DNA of 64,000 nucleotides from Asterias amurensis (GCF_032118995.1 NC_092657.1:6690391-6754390); one strand, 5' to 3'. Positions 26,780 through 38,934 are shown, counted from the first letter of the stretch. Numbers and translations: made by a program. The notes: a model not told the origin generated them from the sequence alone.

Positions 26780-27290
26780 CAATGGGAGACTTTTTGAAAG
26801 CTCTGCCACTAGAGGGCAGCAGACCTACCAGGTAAGGGTGCACAACTCCTATAGCAAACAATGGTAAATGCTAAAAATTAAAAAGTACTCAAAAAATATT
26901 TAGAAGTCTCTCAGCCTCTTGAAAATTAAATCAGATACATTGTCATACAACTAAACTTCAGATTTCTTTTGGTAGGTCAGCATTTTGGAATTTTTGCTAA
27001 TTACTCTAGAAGAAACACTCCCAGAAACTCATGCACACCGCTTGTTATCCATGGGGAACTCGTGTCCAGTACGTCCTGTTCCAGAACAGTTCGGTTTATG
27101 CTGGCAATGTGTTATGAAAAACAAAATACAGTTTGGCTAAATCTAAATACAAAATCAAAAACACGCAAAACACAAGGTATTTGCTGTCAGTGACCGTCAC
27201 TCATGCTTCTCCTATTCCTAAGTTGTTGACATAACCTGGTGAAGAGCGCCCTCTCTTGGTGACTGGCAGATAGTCTAAAGTTCCCCATTG
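26780..27290. mobile_element. Fold-back MITE with CAATGGGAGACTTT ends (unit B)
   Basis: Counterpart of 13924-14434. Confidence 0.6.
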
Positions 27291-28334
27291 ATCTACTAGT
27301 CGATTAAATGCAATAGAGATCAGTGGTTGGGGGATGCAACGCAAAGGTGTTCTGACATTAGGCGTTGGGACTGAACATAAAAGGACTCTCACGAGATTGG
27401 GACTTGAGTCAAGTCTACCCAAATACACGTACAATCATACAACACTGCGTGATGTGATGTCACTGCTGCCATGGTCTATATTTATGTAGACCTGCAAAGC
27501 TTTGGGTTTGCATAATAAACATAAATTTATCTGGAGATTTACAAAAAATTCTCTCAAGAAATACAGAGAAAAAACGACAGTCGAAGATGGAATTTCAAAA
27601 ATAAAAAGTCATTGTCAGCTTGAGGGCCTTTCTATACCCATATATCGAAAGATCATTCGGGGTCTACGCCCGGACCGCCCCCTTTATGTGACCCGAAGAG
27701 AAGGATTGTTTGTAATAGTGCGTTTTTTTTAAAGGTAAAATGCTAAATAATTTCAAAGTGTTATCTTTGAAAAATGTCCCACCCTTCTGACATTTCAGAT
27801 CCGCCGCTATGGGCTATGCAAATAATATATTTTCGGCAGCAGACTGAAAACGAACAATCCGACAAGACAGGACAAACACAACTAAAAAGGAAAAGGAAAC
27901 AATAACATTTTTATTAACATGACGATTTATTTGAATTGTTAAGGTATAAAATAAAAGAAAAATAAAGTCCATATAGCCTTTCCAAATGAAATTGACTTTT
28001 AGCCCAGCCCCCCCCCCCCGAGTACCACTAGTTTATATAGTTTGAACATTATTAACAATATTTATATTATAATGACAACACTATGATTGTGGAGATATCT
28101 AGACCAAAATGACTGTGAAGGGAGACTTATGCCTTCACCTTGTGTACTTGTTACTAGTTCCGTCTTAATAATTCAAAGGAAAGTAAATTTCAGTCCCTTT
28201 TTTGTAAATTCATACAACTTCAAGTGAAGCCTATGACATTGTAAATAAATCACGACCCACACACCTTTCATGCTGCTATGCTTTATTTAAAGTTGAAGAA
28301 TGGAATTGAGAAGAATAAACCAAACCCATGAATT

Positions 28335-31053
28335 GATTGTCTCCACAAAGTCTGTGTCCACCCTGAACTTGTATAATGTATTATTCATACATACATACAA
28401 GGCTTGTATAACTAACGTGCCATTTCATCTAGACCACAGCGCAAATTTGTTTACCTGACATGGGTGGTTCCCAGGGTTCTGCCCCTGTGGGGCATTCTGG
28501 GCCAAAGTTTTGGGATGTTTGGCCAACGCATGCTGAATTGAAACAAGGTCTTCGGAATACTTTCTTCTTTGTGTTTTTCATGGTTTTCAAAGCCCTACTG
28601 TGCAATTTGGAGCATTCTATACGGTTTTCTTTTCATGCTTTTGTGTGAAACTACCGTATTTAAAATAATAATAATAATAATAATTTGGCGTATCGGCCCT
28701 TTTTTTTGGCGTATCGGCAGAATTTATTTGCGTATCGGCCCGATACGCTAGCTTGTGCATGGGAGAACCCTAGATTCCTTTTACATAATATTCATGAAAG
28801 AAGTTTTCAATACATATAACTCATACTTTTGTATGGTCAAACCCGTCCCAGAACATGGAATAGCTTATGAATAGATTACGTCAATATGACGTCACACAAG
28901 GAATCCAGTCATGTCAGCAAGTGACCTAGCGCATTGAGAGTTCTCCCAGAACTGAAATGCGCTCTATAAGAACGTCTTACTATTATTACTTTTGTGTGCC
29001 TTCCTATTACTTTTTAAGACTACCATTTTTTTGAAAAACAAAAATTATGCAAAAAAAAAACAGGAAGGCCCAAAATGGTTTTTTTTTTTCAAACTTAATT
29101 TTGTTCTTATGATAATAATGTGCTACATAATAGCATCAATATTCGACCCAGTAATTCACAAAACTTGATAAAATCTGCTAAATAGCTCTATGAAACGGGA
29201 CCCTGGCCATTGTAGGCTACATGCAAGACGCAGAATGATCCTATGACAACACACTAGCAAGGTATTATTGTGAATTAATCTAACAAATCAACAAGTGAGC
29301 AAAATAAATTATAACCCTCTTCGATTGTATTCGGCAGTGTATATTGATTTAAATCCCCTACTAGTTCAGTAAGAAGTGCAGAGAAGTCTGGAGAACATCC
29401 ATGTTCGGGCAATGGCTTACAGTATTCTATTTTCACCTGTTCCAACTCAGCAGCAGTATAGTGAAGTCGCATTCTATAGTCTCTTGTGCCATATATCTGT
29501 GGCTGGAAATATAAGACATCTGGTTTACCAGCTGGGCACTCAACATTTCGCTGAGTTCGAATTAAGTGCTGATTCCATAGTTCAACCACTCTAGAAAAGT
29601 CACGCTGTATCAGTTGAGTGAACGCCAATCGGATGCATTCTATATGAACGTTGTTGGATGTATCTAAAATTCCAATATCTCGTAGATCTTTGAAGAAATT
29701 TACCCAAAAACCACTGCTCATGCGCTTTAAGATACACCACCATGCCTCAATACGTTGATTAGCTGTAGAGCGTCCATACATAAAACTACGTTCCCCGCAG
29801 AATGAGTCTTCGTGATACATCCTAAGTGCAACTTGAATATCGCGCAGAATAACATTTTCCGTTCCTCTGTCTGCTCTTACAATTTTTGGAACTCCCTGTA
29901 ATGTCTGAACTAGTTCCATATAAAAATGGGCAATGTACCTTGGATCTTTATTTGAAAGCCCGACTTTGATCCAGAGGACTCGACGTGAATAACCGTCAAT
30001 TGCTGCATGAACTGAAATACCGAATGGCTTGAGTTTGTCAAATCCGTCTACATGAATCAAATAATTGGGCCCTTTAGTTGCGTATCTTCTGCGTCTGAAG
30101 CGACGAATTGATCGAAGTCTCACACCTACAGGGTCAAGTTCACGAAGTAATCTCCTGACCGTGTGCTGAGATACTCGAAGGTGATAGCGAGTGGTCAACA
30201 ATCGCCACAAGAAGCGATATCCAAGATCACTTGATGTTTCATTTAAAACAGTCATCATGATTTCCACCACATCTTGAAGAGGGGAATCATTTCTCCGATG
30301 AAGACCAAGTTGTCTCAGTAGTCTTCTTAGATGGCGAAGGCTAATGCTAATACCGTGACAGAAATACAAAAATCCTATGATTTCATAGGCCGTATAACCA
30401 TCCATGAAGTAGTGTGCGATAATCTCCTCTCTTGTTGCACCCACCTGCCCCCCAACCTCAGCTGCTGTATAAGGTTGTCCTGCAAGTGGCGCAGCCACAT
30501 AGGGCACTTTCATCAGTAGTGCAATCTGAAAAAAAAAATGTAAAATTTTATAGTATTACATCTGAATGGAATTTTGGAAGAAAACAACAACATAATCAAT
30601 GTTACGTTCCAGGTATTAGATGAAAGCTAATAAACTTTTCCTGCATCGACCAAAACACGGGCAATGTATCTTTAAACAAATAAATGCAAAAATGATGCGT
30701 GCAAAAAAGCCTGGCGGTATATGTAAACAATTAGCATACACATATACACCTACTGTAGGGCCACACCAGTTTGTTCATCTGAAATGTGTGTGTTTTTTGT
30801 GTTTTTTTCCTCAGGGGTTCACAAAAAACTACTTTCACATGTGGTTTTGGGTTTTACTGGTCTTTGAAGCCAAGCAAACTCGCATTTGGTACTTGCCAAA
30901 GACCTGTATCCAAACTTGATGTGACCCAACATAATACATTAAATAACAAACCTGTGAAAATTTAAGCTCGATCGGTCTTCGGAGCCATGAGAAAACAGTG
31001 AAAAACACCCTCATGTGTTTTAACTTCTTTTCAAACATCGAAATTTATCCTGC
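28335..31053 (-). repeat. Right inverted arm (2.7 kb)
   Basis: Exact reverse-complement partner of 1-2719. The inner junction reads CATGAATTGATTGT|CTCCAC, where GATTGT is shared by unit B's end and the arm. At the outer edge the sequence ATTTATCCTGCAGGATAAAT is a 20-bp perfect palindrome centred on the last arm base that can be verified. Because the window begins at that point on the left, the true outer end is not established. Confidence 0.9.
29275..30513 (-). CDS. DDE/rve integrase-like transposase (412 aa), right-arm copy
   Basis: Identical in protein to 541-1779, on the opposite strand, so the two copies converge toward the cargo. The catalytic D156, D215 and E256 and both helix-turn-helix-like segments are intact. 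The arm identity implies recent duplication, gene conversion between the arms, or co-mobilisation. Confidence 0.85.
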   Translation of the reverse strand: MKVPYVAAPLAGQPYTAAEVGGQVGATREEIIAHYFMDGYTAYEIIGFLYFCHGISISLRHLRRLLRQLGLHRRNDSPLQDVVEIMMTVLNETSSDLGYRFLWRLLTTRYHLRVSQHTVRRLLRELDPVGVRLRSIRRFRRRRYATKGPNYLIHVDGFDKLKPFGISVHAAIDGYSRRVLWIKVGLSNKDPRYIAHFYMELVQTLQGVPKIVRADRGTENVILRDIQVALRMYHEDSFCGERSFMYGRSTANQRIEAWWCILKRMSSGFWVNFFKDLRDIGILDTSNNVHIECIRLAFTQLIQRDFSRVVELWNQHLIRTQRNVECPAGKPDVLYFQPQIYGTRDYRMRLHYTAAELEQVKIEYCKPLPEHGCSPDFSALLTELVGDLNQYTLPNTIEEGYNLFCSLVDLLD

Positions 31054-31130
31054 AGGATAAATACCATTAATTTTTTCTTTTCCTAAAAACTATGACATTT
31101 CAAGCAAAACTATTCCAAGGGAAGTTTTCC

Positions 31131-31308
31131 ACCATGACCATCTTTATACCATGTAAGTTATGTGTAAATCTGTGAACATTTATATTTTCATTCTTACCAA
31201 TGCTGTACACACCCTTTAAAGGGTGTTTGTAACATTGGTAAAAAGTAAAAAATATAACTTGTTCACAGATTCACACATAACTTACATGGTATAAAGATGG
31301 TCATGATG
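31131..31308. mobile_element. Fold-back element, ~75-bp arms
   Basis: CATGACCATCTTTATACCAT + GTAAGTTATGTG is mirrored by CACATAACTTAC + ATGGTATAAAGATGGTCATG, with an inner ACACCCTTTAAAGGGTGT palindrome at the loop. No coding sequence. Confidence 0.8.
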
Positions 31309-31339
31309 GGATACTGCTTTTGAAATATTTTGCATTAAA

Positions 31340-31545
31340 TGCTATAGTTTTTGAGAAAAGAATAAAACAATATTAGTTTTGATCTCATGAGTCGAAAACT
31401 TGATGTTTGAAAACAGTGAAAACACTTAAACTTTCACAGGTTTGTTAATTCATGTATATGTTGGGATACACCATGTACACCAAGTGAGGAAACTGTTCTT
31501 TGACATTTACCAAAAGTATTAACTCCCTTTAAGGAGGCATGCTGA
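31340..31545 (+). mobile_element. Fragment of the AAATTTTCACAGGTTTGTT MITE family
   Basis: Contains ACTTTCACAGGTTTGTTAAT, GGGATACACCATGTACACC and TTGACATTTACCAAAAGT, matching the right end of the family seen complete at 61965-63417. Confidence 0.55.
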
Positions 31546-32224
31546 AAGGAAGTATTACCGATTACAGATACAATCCGCAATTGTTTTAGTCAGGAGGCAT
31601 TTGACACTACATTGCAATAAAGTAGATCTTATTAACGTATGCATAACGACGAGTATACAGACGTAATTAAGTTTTACCTTCTGGTAATAAAAACAGTTTT
31701 CCTCAACAATGCCAAACGTTGCAATTTACATGAACAACAATACATTTTGGAGAAATGATGTAGGCTACAGTAGGCTTGTGTGTTTTTCGCAATACACCAT
31801 AATTTATTGGCAAGTTTTAACATGCAGTTACAATATTTTGTTGTATGGGACTGATTGACACACATCACTTGTCATAATAATTATGACGGAGGAAACTTCA
31901 CAATAAAACGGAGACATTTCCGGAGACCATGGAGGTTGAGCTTTGTGCGTCTCACTTTCAAAAGGTGTGCTGAATGACAAACCGTACGGTCTTTTTGACA
32001 TAGGAACACACTACACAGTCCTGCAATTTGATAACCCATGTTATTACTAATTAATATGCATTTAAGAACACACAACTTACCGTCAGAAGGCACACTGGCA
32101 GTGATGTTCGCATGTACATCTTGGTAGAATTAACTGGTGTGAGCGAGGTGTGTGTCTTCATACGTTAAGCATGCTACTATTGTCATACGACGTGTTCAAA
32201 CATGTCTAAATCAATTGATTTCTG
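31546..32224. other. No gene recognised
   Basis: AT-rich intergenic sequence. Short ORFs on the minus strand lack recognisable domains or splice context. Confidence 0.5.
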
Positions 32225-33105
32225 TCGACTTCTCGGTTTCTGTAAGTCAACTTGGCGCGATAATTTTTTCAGTAAGTCGACTTAGTACTCCCAGTAAGTC
32301 GACTTGGCGAGCTAAATTATTTCAGTAAGTCGACTTAGTACTCTCAGTAAGCCGACTTCGGGAGATAAATTATGTCAGTAAGTCGACTTAGTACTCTCAG
32401 TAAGCCGACTTGGTGAGATAAATTATGTCAGTAAGTCGACTTAATATTTTATCTAAGTCGACTTGGTGAGATAAATTATGTTAGTTAGTCGACTTAGTAC
32501 TCTCAGTAAGCCGACTTGGTGAGATAAATTATGTCAGTAAGTCGACTTAGTACTCTCAGTAAGTCGACTTGGCGAGCTAAATTATCTCAGTAAATCGACT
32601 TAATACTCTCAGTAAGTCGACTTGGTGAGATAAATTATGTCAGTAAGTCGACTTAATATTTTATCTAAGTCGACTTGGTGATATAAATTATGTTAGTTAG
32701 TCGACTTAGTACTCTCAGTAAGCCGACTTGGTGAGATAAATTATGTCAGTAAGTCTACTTAATATTTTATCTAAGTCGACTTGGTGAGATAAATTATGTC
32801 AGTAAGTCGACTTAGTACTATATGTAAGTCAACTTGGTGAGATAAATTATGTCAGTAAGTCGACTTAGTACTCTCAGTAAGCCGACTTGGGGAGATAAAT
32901 TATGTCAGTAAGTCGACTTAGTACTCTCAGTAAGTCGACTTGGTGAGTTAAATTATGTCAGTAAGTCGACTTATTATTTTGAATAAGTCGACTTAGCAAG
33001 ATAAAATATGTCGGTAAGTTAACTTATACCACGAAATAAGTCGTCTTGATGAGATAAATTATGTCGGTAACTCATTATGTAGGATGGCACTCCTGGAGCT
33101 CCGTA
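32225..33105 (-). repeat. Third copy of the AAGTCGACTT satellite with unit terminus, reversed
   Basis: The array is in the opposite orientation to units A and B and ends at 33105 with GGCACTCCTGGAGCTCCGTA, the exact unit terminus. The remainder of the unit (RING gene, other arrays) is not found to its left. It is therefore a truncated or different member of the same terminus family, located 1.2 kb beyond the right arm. Confidence 0.85.
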
Positions 33106-34024
33106 CTTTTGAGCCAGAAGACAAGATCAAAATGGGGTCATGTCTGTGAGGCGTTTACAGAGTTTTTAATGCCCTTTCCGCTGATGTATTGATTGTAAAA
33201 ATCCCTCATATATTTTAGAATTTTCAACCTCGATTTTGAACCAGAAGACAAGATCAAAAAGGGGTCATGTCTGCGAGGCGTTTACGGAGTTTTTGTTGAC
33301 CTTTCCGATGTTGTATTGATTGTAAGAATCACTCATGTAGATCAAAAGTTATGATTTTTTGAAATAATAAACTTTGAGCTAGTGTATCTCGTCAACTGAT
33401 GACGTCATCGTGACGTAACAACTTTTGCATCATCTACTGGTTATTGTCTACAGGTGTGCAAAGTTTCAACTTAATGATGCAAGCTTTGCATCTATGCTTT
33501 TTCTTGCGGACAATCGACAGCGAGAGGAAGAAGAAAAAACCCCAAAAAGAAAAAACCGAACAATAACAAAGAGTTGTTCAGGCTGTTACCCGAACACATA
33601 AAAACTAAAACTCAATGCAAAACACATGTAGGGGATGGAGGGGCCCATAAAAAGCAAACCTTAACGAGTACGGACCCCCCCTTTTTTCTAACGAATAAAG
33701 CAATGTAAACAATTCTATTTAGTGGGTGTAATCTTATGTAGCGGCAAAACAATTCAAAATTACAGGAAGAACAAACACAAAAACAGTTAGCGTAAAATAA
33801 AACTTAACCATATATAACAGATAAACAAAATAGGCAAAATAAATACTAGAGAAATTGGGCCCCACAACTCTTGCTGGAAAAAACCCATGTCGAAATATAC
33901 CATTGTTATCCATTAGAGACGTTTTGTAGTCACTTTGGTTGGGGAGCGAGGAATCTAGCACTAAACACACGAAAATCCCATGGCTGAGACATCAGCTAGT
34001 TTAAATATACCAGAAGATTTTAAA

Positions 34025-34660
34025 GTATAAAGGCTTATAGTTTGATGAATAATATGACGAAAACAAAGTTTTATTCTTTTGAACTGAATTCATGATTTAT
34101 TGTCTCATTTTTCTCACGTAGCCGTTTAGTAGGGTGTAGTTGGAAGCAGTTTGCTAGCAGCCATTAACCCTTTTTTAATAAAGTCAGTAAATTAATAGTT
34201 TTGCTTGTTACATAAAATAAAATTGAAGAGGATGCCTGAATTGACTAATACAATCGGAGTTGGATGAGGTGTAGACTTGATTCAAGTCTTAGATTATGGT
34301 TATTCTTCTTCATCCCAGGCACGAAAAACGCCCCCACATTATTAGCGATCACGCGGGCCCTAACGCGCAATCTCAATACGCACACGTTGCAACGTGTGCA
34401 GGCTGTGTATAAGTAAACTTCTTAATTAGTTACTGTAAGTCGACTTGGTGAGATAAATTATGTCAGTAAGTCGACTTACCATTTTATCTAAGTCGACTTG
34501 GTGAGATAAATTATGTTGTTAAGTCAACTGATTGTTTTGAATAAGTCGACTTAGCAAAATAATATGTCGGCAAGAAACTGATTCCACGAAATAAGTCGTC
34601 TTGATGAGATAGCGTATGTCGGTAACTCGATATGTCGGATGGCACTCCTGGAGCTCCGTA
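34025..34660 (-). mobile_element. Short derivative of the unit-terminus family, copy 1
   Basis: Begins at AAAGGCTTATAGTTTGATGA and ends with about four AAGTCGACTT satellite units (34430 on) and the terminus GGCACTCCTGGAGCTCCGTA. A second direct copy lies at 37925-38582. No coding capacity. Confidence 0.65.
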
Positions 34661-35170
34661 CCTTTTGCCAGTCAATGGAAAATCACGCCATGTGCACGCA
34701 CATATGGCACTGGCGTATAATGTGTAAACAAGTTTGAACAAGCTATAGACACGAGGGGTATGCTGCGTTAGACATAAACTCTCAGGCCAAGAAAATATAC
34801 AAATGCTTACTTTTGAACCGTAAGACAAGGTCAAAATGGGATTATGTCTGCGAGGCGTTTACGGAGTTTCGTATGATGATTCCGATGATGTATTTATTAT
34901 AAGAATCCCCTGTGTAGATCAGAAGTAATGTTTTAATATTAATAAACAACTTTGAATGACCGTCATTCAAGAACGGTTGACGTCATCATGACGTAACTTA
35001 AACGGTTTCCTCTCCTTAAGAATATCTAACTTTGTGTGAAGTTTCAAGTTCATACGAGTTTGGAAAAGGTGTTTTTGTTAGCGGACAAGGTATTTTTGAG
35101 TTGGCCGAACAAACGTAAAAATACACTAGATATAGTGTTTGTAAAAAATACTGACTGGGCCCGATTTTGC

Positions 35171-35560
35171 TTAAAGGAACACATTGCCTTGGATCGGTCG
35201 AGTTGGTCTTTGGAAAGCGTTTGTAACCGTTTTTTATAAAATGCATATGGCTGGAAAGATGTTGTAAAAGTAGAATATAATGATCCACACAAACATGCCT
35301 CGAAATTGCGTGGTTTTCCCTTTACCTTGTCGACTAACACGTCGGCCATTTATGGGGGTCAAAATTTTGACTCCCATAAATGGCCGACCGTGTTAGTTCG
35401 CACAGTAGAAGGAAAACCACGCAATTTCGAGGCAAACTTGTGTGGATCATTGTATTCTACTTTTAAAACATATTTCCCACCATATTCATTATACAAAAAA
35501 CGGTTACAAACGCTTTTGTTTTGACCAACTCGTCCGATCCAAGGCAACGTGTTCCTTTAA
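35171..35560. mobile_element. Complete fold-back MITE, 390 bp
   Basis: Two ~194-bp arms: TTAAAGGAACACATTGCCTT ... ATGGGGGTCAAAA and its inverted copy ending AACGTGTTCCTTTAA, centred on CAAAATTTTG near 35365. Arms are ~90% complementary by eye. A half copy lies at 37357-37520 and end fragments at 5268 and 18035. Confidence 0.85.
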
Positions 35561-35859
35561 CCTCAGTGACCGGACGAGAACCGGTGTTATCAACGCAGTA
35601 TGGTCGTAGATAAAACTAATTAACTACTTTTGAAGAAAACTGACATTATGTTGAGAACGCCTCGAACGCAGACTAAAACGATCAAAACGTGGTGCAGAGC
35701 GTGACTATGCTCCTCCATGCACCGCATACTTACACGTGGTGACAAAGTACGTGTACATGTAATTGTAAAATCTTTACGCGCAATCAATGGGGGAATTTTG
35801 CAGTTCTTTACACATGAATTTTAGAATTTTCAACCTCGATTTTGAACCAGAACACCTAA

Positions 35860-36115
35860 AAAAAAAAAAAAAAAAAAAAAAACGAACAAAATCAATGAGT
35901 TGTTCGGGCTGTTGCCCGAACACCTAAAACAAAAAAAAAAAAAAAAAAAATCGAACAAAATCAATGAGTTGTTCGGGCTGTTGCCCGAACACCTAAAAAA
36001 CCGAACAATAACAAAGAGTTGTTCGGGCTGTTACCCGAACACCTAAAAAAAAAAAAAAACGAACAAAATCAAAGAGTTGTTCGGGCTGTTGCCCGAACAC
36101 CTAAAAAAACCTAGA
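35860..36115 (+). repeat. Short tandem repeat with GTTCGGGCTGTTGCCCGAAC hairpin, 4 units
   Basis: Each unit is a poly-A run, then CGAACAAAATCAATGAGTTG, then TTCGGGCTGTTGCCCGAACACC. The GTTCGGG...CCCGAAC stem is perfect. Single diverged copies occur at about 33565-33595 and 40360-40395. Confidence 0.85.
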
Positions 36116-36576
36116 ATTTAGTGTTTGTAGAAACAAACACAAGGTGTTCGGATATCGTCAAGGGCAGCGTTTGAGGCAATGAAATAAGTGTTGTTAAAAA
36201 TGCAAAGATTTTTTTTTCTCGATGTGCCTTATGGTAATTTAGCATCAAAAGGGTTGTTGCTCGAACAACTAACAATTAAAGGAACACGTTCCCTTATGAG
36301 GCGCCAAGTGTAAACTTATTATTTAACGCAACTATTTACAACTATCTCACCAAGTCGACTTACAGAAACTAAGAAGTTGACTTAACAGCCTGAACACGCA
36401 TTGAGATGTGTGTGTATCAAACCTTGCGCACCACTATGAGAGCACTCTTTTTCCTAGTCTTTATATTGCTTTTTAACTTTACGTTTGCGGGCTAAAACTA
36501 AATGTAATACTGTAATGCCCCTTTAAATGATGTTTGACCAGGCAAAGATATAAAGTAGGTTCCAACGGTTACAAAA

Positions 36577-37018
36577 TATTAGTATGATTAGCCCGTGCTT
36601 AGCCCGCTCATGGGGGTTCCATTGTTTGTGATTAAATTTACTTCATTATCATTATGTTTGACAACTTGGACCGAGCACCTCTGGGTCAAAAGATGTTTTG
36701 GAGTTTTCTTAACTTTACAAAATTATGATGTCACTTAACCATTGCTTCGTCCTTCGGATGGGACGTAAAGCCGTTGGTCCCATGTGTTATGTAACGCATA
36801 TAAAAGAAACCCAGTGTACTTATCGAAAAGAGAAGGATTTCGCCCCGGTGTTCCCGGTCCGATCGGCAGCAAAATTGCGCCACAGCACCTTGTAAAGCAT
36901 TACATGGTGCTACCAGAGTATTAGTATGATTAGCCCGTGCTTAGCCCGCTCATGGGGGTTCCATTGTTTGTGATTAAATTTACTTCATTATCATTATGTT
37001 TGACAACTTGGACCGAGC
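36577..37018 (+). repeat. Direct repeat pair (~105 bp, 36577-36690 and 36918-37018)
   Basis: ATTAGTATGATTAGCCCGTG ... CTTGGACCGAGC occurs twice, 341 bases apart, nearly identical. A weaker third copy is near 37285-37315. Confidence 0.75.
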
Positions 37019-37356
37019 CACTCTGGGTCAAAAGAATTACGGATTTATTTTAAACACATGTCATGACACGGCGAAACGCGCGAATACGAGGGTGGGTTTT
37101 CCCGTTATTTTCTCCAGGCTAAATTTTCACAGGTTTGTTATTTGATATAGAAGTTTTGATACACGAAGTGTGGGCCTTGGGCAATACTGTTTACCGAAAG
37201 GGTCCAATGGCTTTAAGTCATGTTTGACGCCTTGGATCGGGCACCACTAGGGCAGGAGATGTTAAGGAGGTTCCAAACGATACATAATTAGTATGCTTAG
37301 CCCGATCGTGGGTTCCAGTATTTTCTTATTTTATGTAAATAACATTACATGCGTTA

Positions 37357-37520
37357 AAGGAACAGGTTGTCTTGGATCGGACGAGTTGGTCTATAAAAAG
37401 CGTTAAAAATACATAATGGTTGGAAAGATGTTGTAAAATGATCCACACAAATTTGCCTCGAAATTGCGTGGTTTTCCTTTTAATTTGCGAACTAACACGG
37501 TCGGCCATTTTTGGGAGTCA
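37357..37520 (+). mobile_element. Half copy of the fold-back MITE
   Basis: Matches the left arm of 35171-35560 (TCTTGGATCGGACGAGTTGG ... ACACGGTCGGCCATTT) with a deletion; the right arm is missing. Confidence 0.7.
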
Positions 37521-37924
37521 TAAAAAACAGGATCTATGGAAAAGCTGAAAATAAAAACCATGACGAAATATACCATTGTTATTCAATAGAGACGTATTGT
37601 AGTCACTTTGGTTGGGGAGTGAGGAAACTAGTAAAACACACATAAATCACAGTGCTGGCTGGGACATAATGTTATGCACCTGGCAAATCTATGCATGGAT
37701 ATTCTTTAGAAGGCTTCGTTTGTTTGAATATATTCACATGGTTCGTTGAATATAATAAGGGGGTTGGTTGTGGCGACAACAACCTTTTTATCCTTTTGAC
37801 AACCATCATATAATATTGTAACTTCACGGCTCATGGTTGCACTTTGGTATTGTCACTTTTCAACTCGGCTCTACGTGCTGTCTGGTACCTTCCATACATA
37901 CATTTTGTTGTGAAGATTTTAATT

Positions 37925-38582
37925 GGGTAAAGGCTTATAGTTTGATGAATAATATGACGAAAACAAACTTTTATCCGTTTGAACTGAATTCATGATTTAT
38001 TGTCTCAATCTTCTCACGTAGTTATTTAGTAGGGTCAAAACCTATTTTGCAAGTACATGTACACCATGTAGTGTTAGTTGGACGCAGTTTGCTAACAGCC
38101 ATTAACCTTTTTTAAATATAATCAGTAAATTAATCATTTTGCTTGTTACATAAAATAAAAGTGAAGAGGATGCCTGAATTGACTAATACAATTAATACAA
38201 TCGGAGTTGGACGAGGTGTAGACTTGATTCAAGTCTTAGATTGTGGTTATTCTTCTGCATCCCAGGCACAAAAAACGCCCCACATTATTAGCGATCACGC
38301 GGGCCCTAACTCGCAATCTCACTTTGCAACGTGTGCAGGCTGTGTATAAGTAAACTGTAAGTTGACTTGGTGAGATAAATTATGTCAGTAAGTGGACTTA
38401 ACATTTTATCTAAGTCGACTTGATGAGATAAATTATGTTATTAAGTCAACTGATAGTTTTGAGTAAGTCAACTTAGCAAAATAATATGTCGGTTAGTAAC
38501 TGGTTCCACGAAATAAGTCGTCTTGATGAGATAACGTATGTCGGTAACTCAATATGTTGGATGGCACTCCTGGAGCTCCGTA
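37925..38582 (-). mobile_element. Short derivative of the unit-terminus family, copy 2
   Basis: Direct repeat of 34025-34660, with insertions including TACATGTACACCATGTAGTG. It ends in satellite units from 38355 and the terminus GGCACTCCTGGAGCTCCGTA at 38582. Confidence 0.65.
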
Positions 38583-38934
38583 CAAAAGAGAGGTTGAAAA
38601 TTTCAAAAATCACGTCTAAAGAACAACGTACATCCCCCGTTGGTATGTGCATAAACATTACACTTAGGCTTACACACAACGTGCAATGTATTAGCTGTGC
38701 GGGAGAGTCACGCTCCAGTGATCATCAATAGAGTGCGAAAACGCTTCCAAAAAAATGTCGTCGTCAAAAACCCCTAAAGGCATCTAATACTACATTTCAA
38801 CCCTACTTAATAGTTAAAGGCGTTAGCAGTTCATATTTAGTGACAATGTTCGCAAAATCATGACACAAGAATTATTTCACCGTATCATAATCTCCTCTGT
38901 TGATACAAATACATGTAAACCCTCGTATGATGCA

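Larger units (their letters stand above)
15487..28340 (+). mobile_element. Unit B: 12,854-bp second copy, head-to-tail with A
   Basis: It starts at the same terminus TACGGAGCTCC immediately after the last base of A. The offset to A is 12767 up to about 10260, then 12766 (one fewer C in a C-run), then 12856 after the 45-bp array (+90), and 12854 after the second C-run (-2). A few substitutions are visible, for example 5387-5388 AT against TG. The small but real differences argue that A and B are separate loci rather than one sequence read twice. The right end GATTGT coincides with the start of the right arm. Confidence 0.8.
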
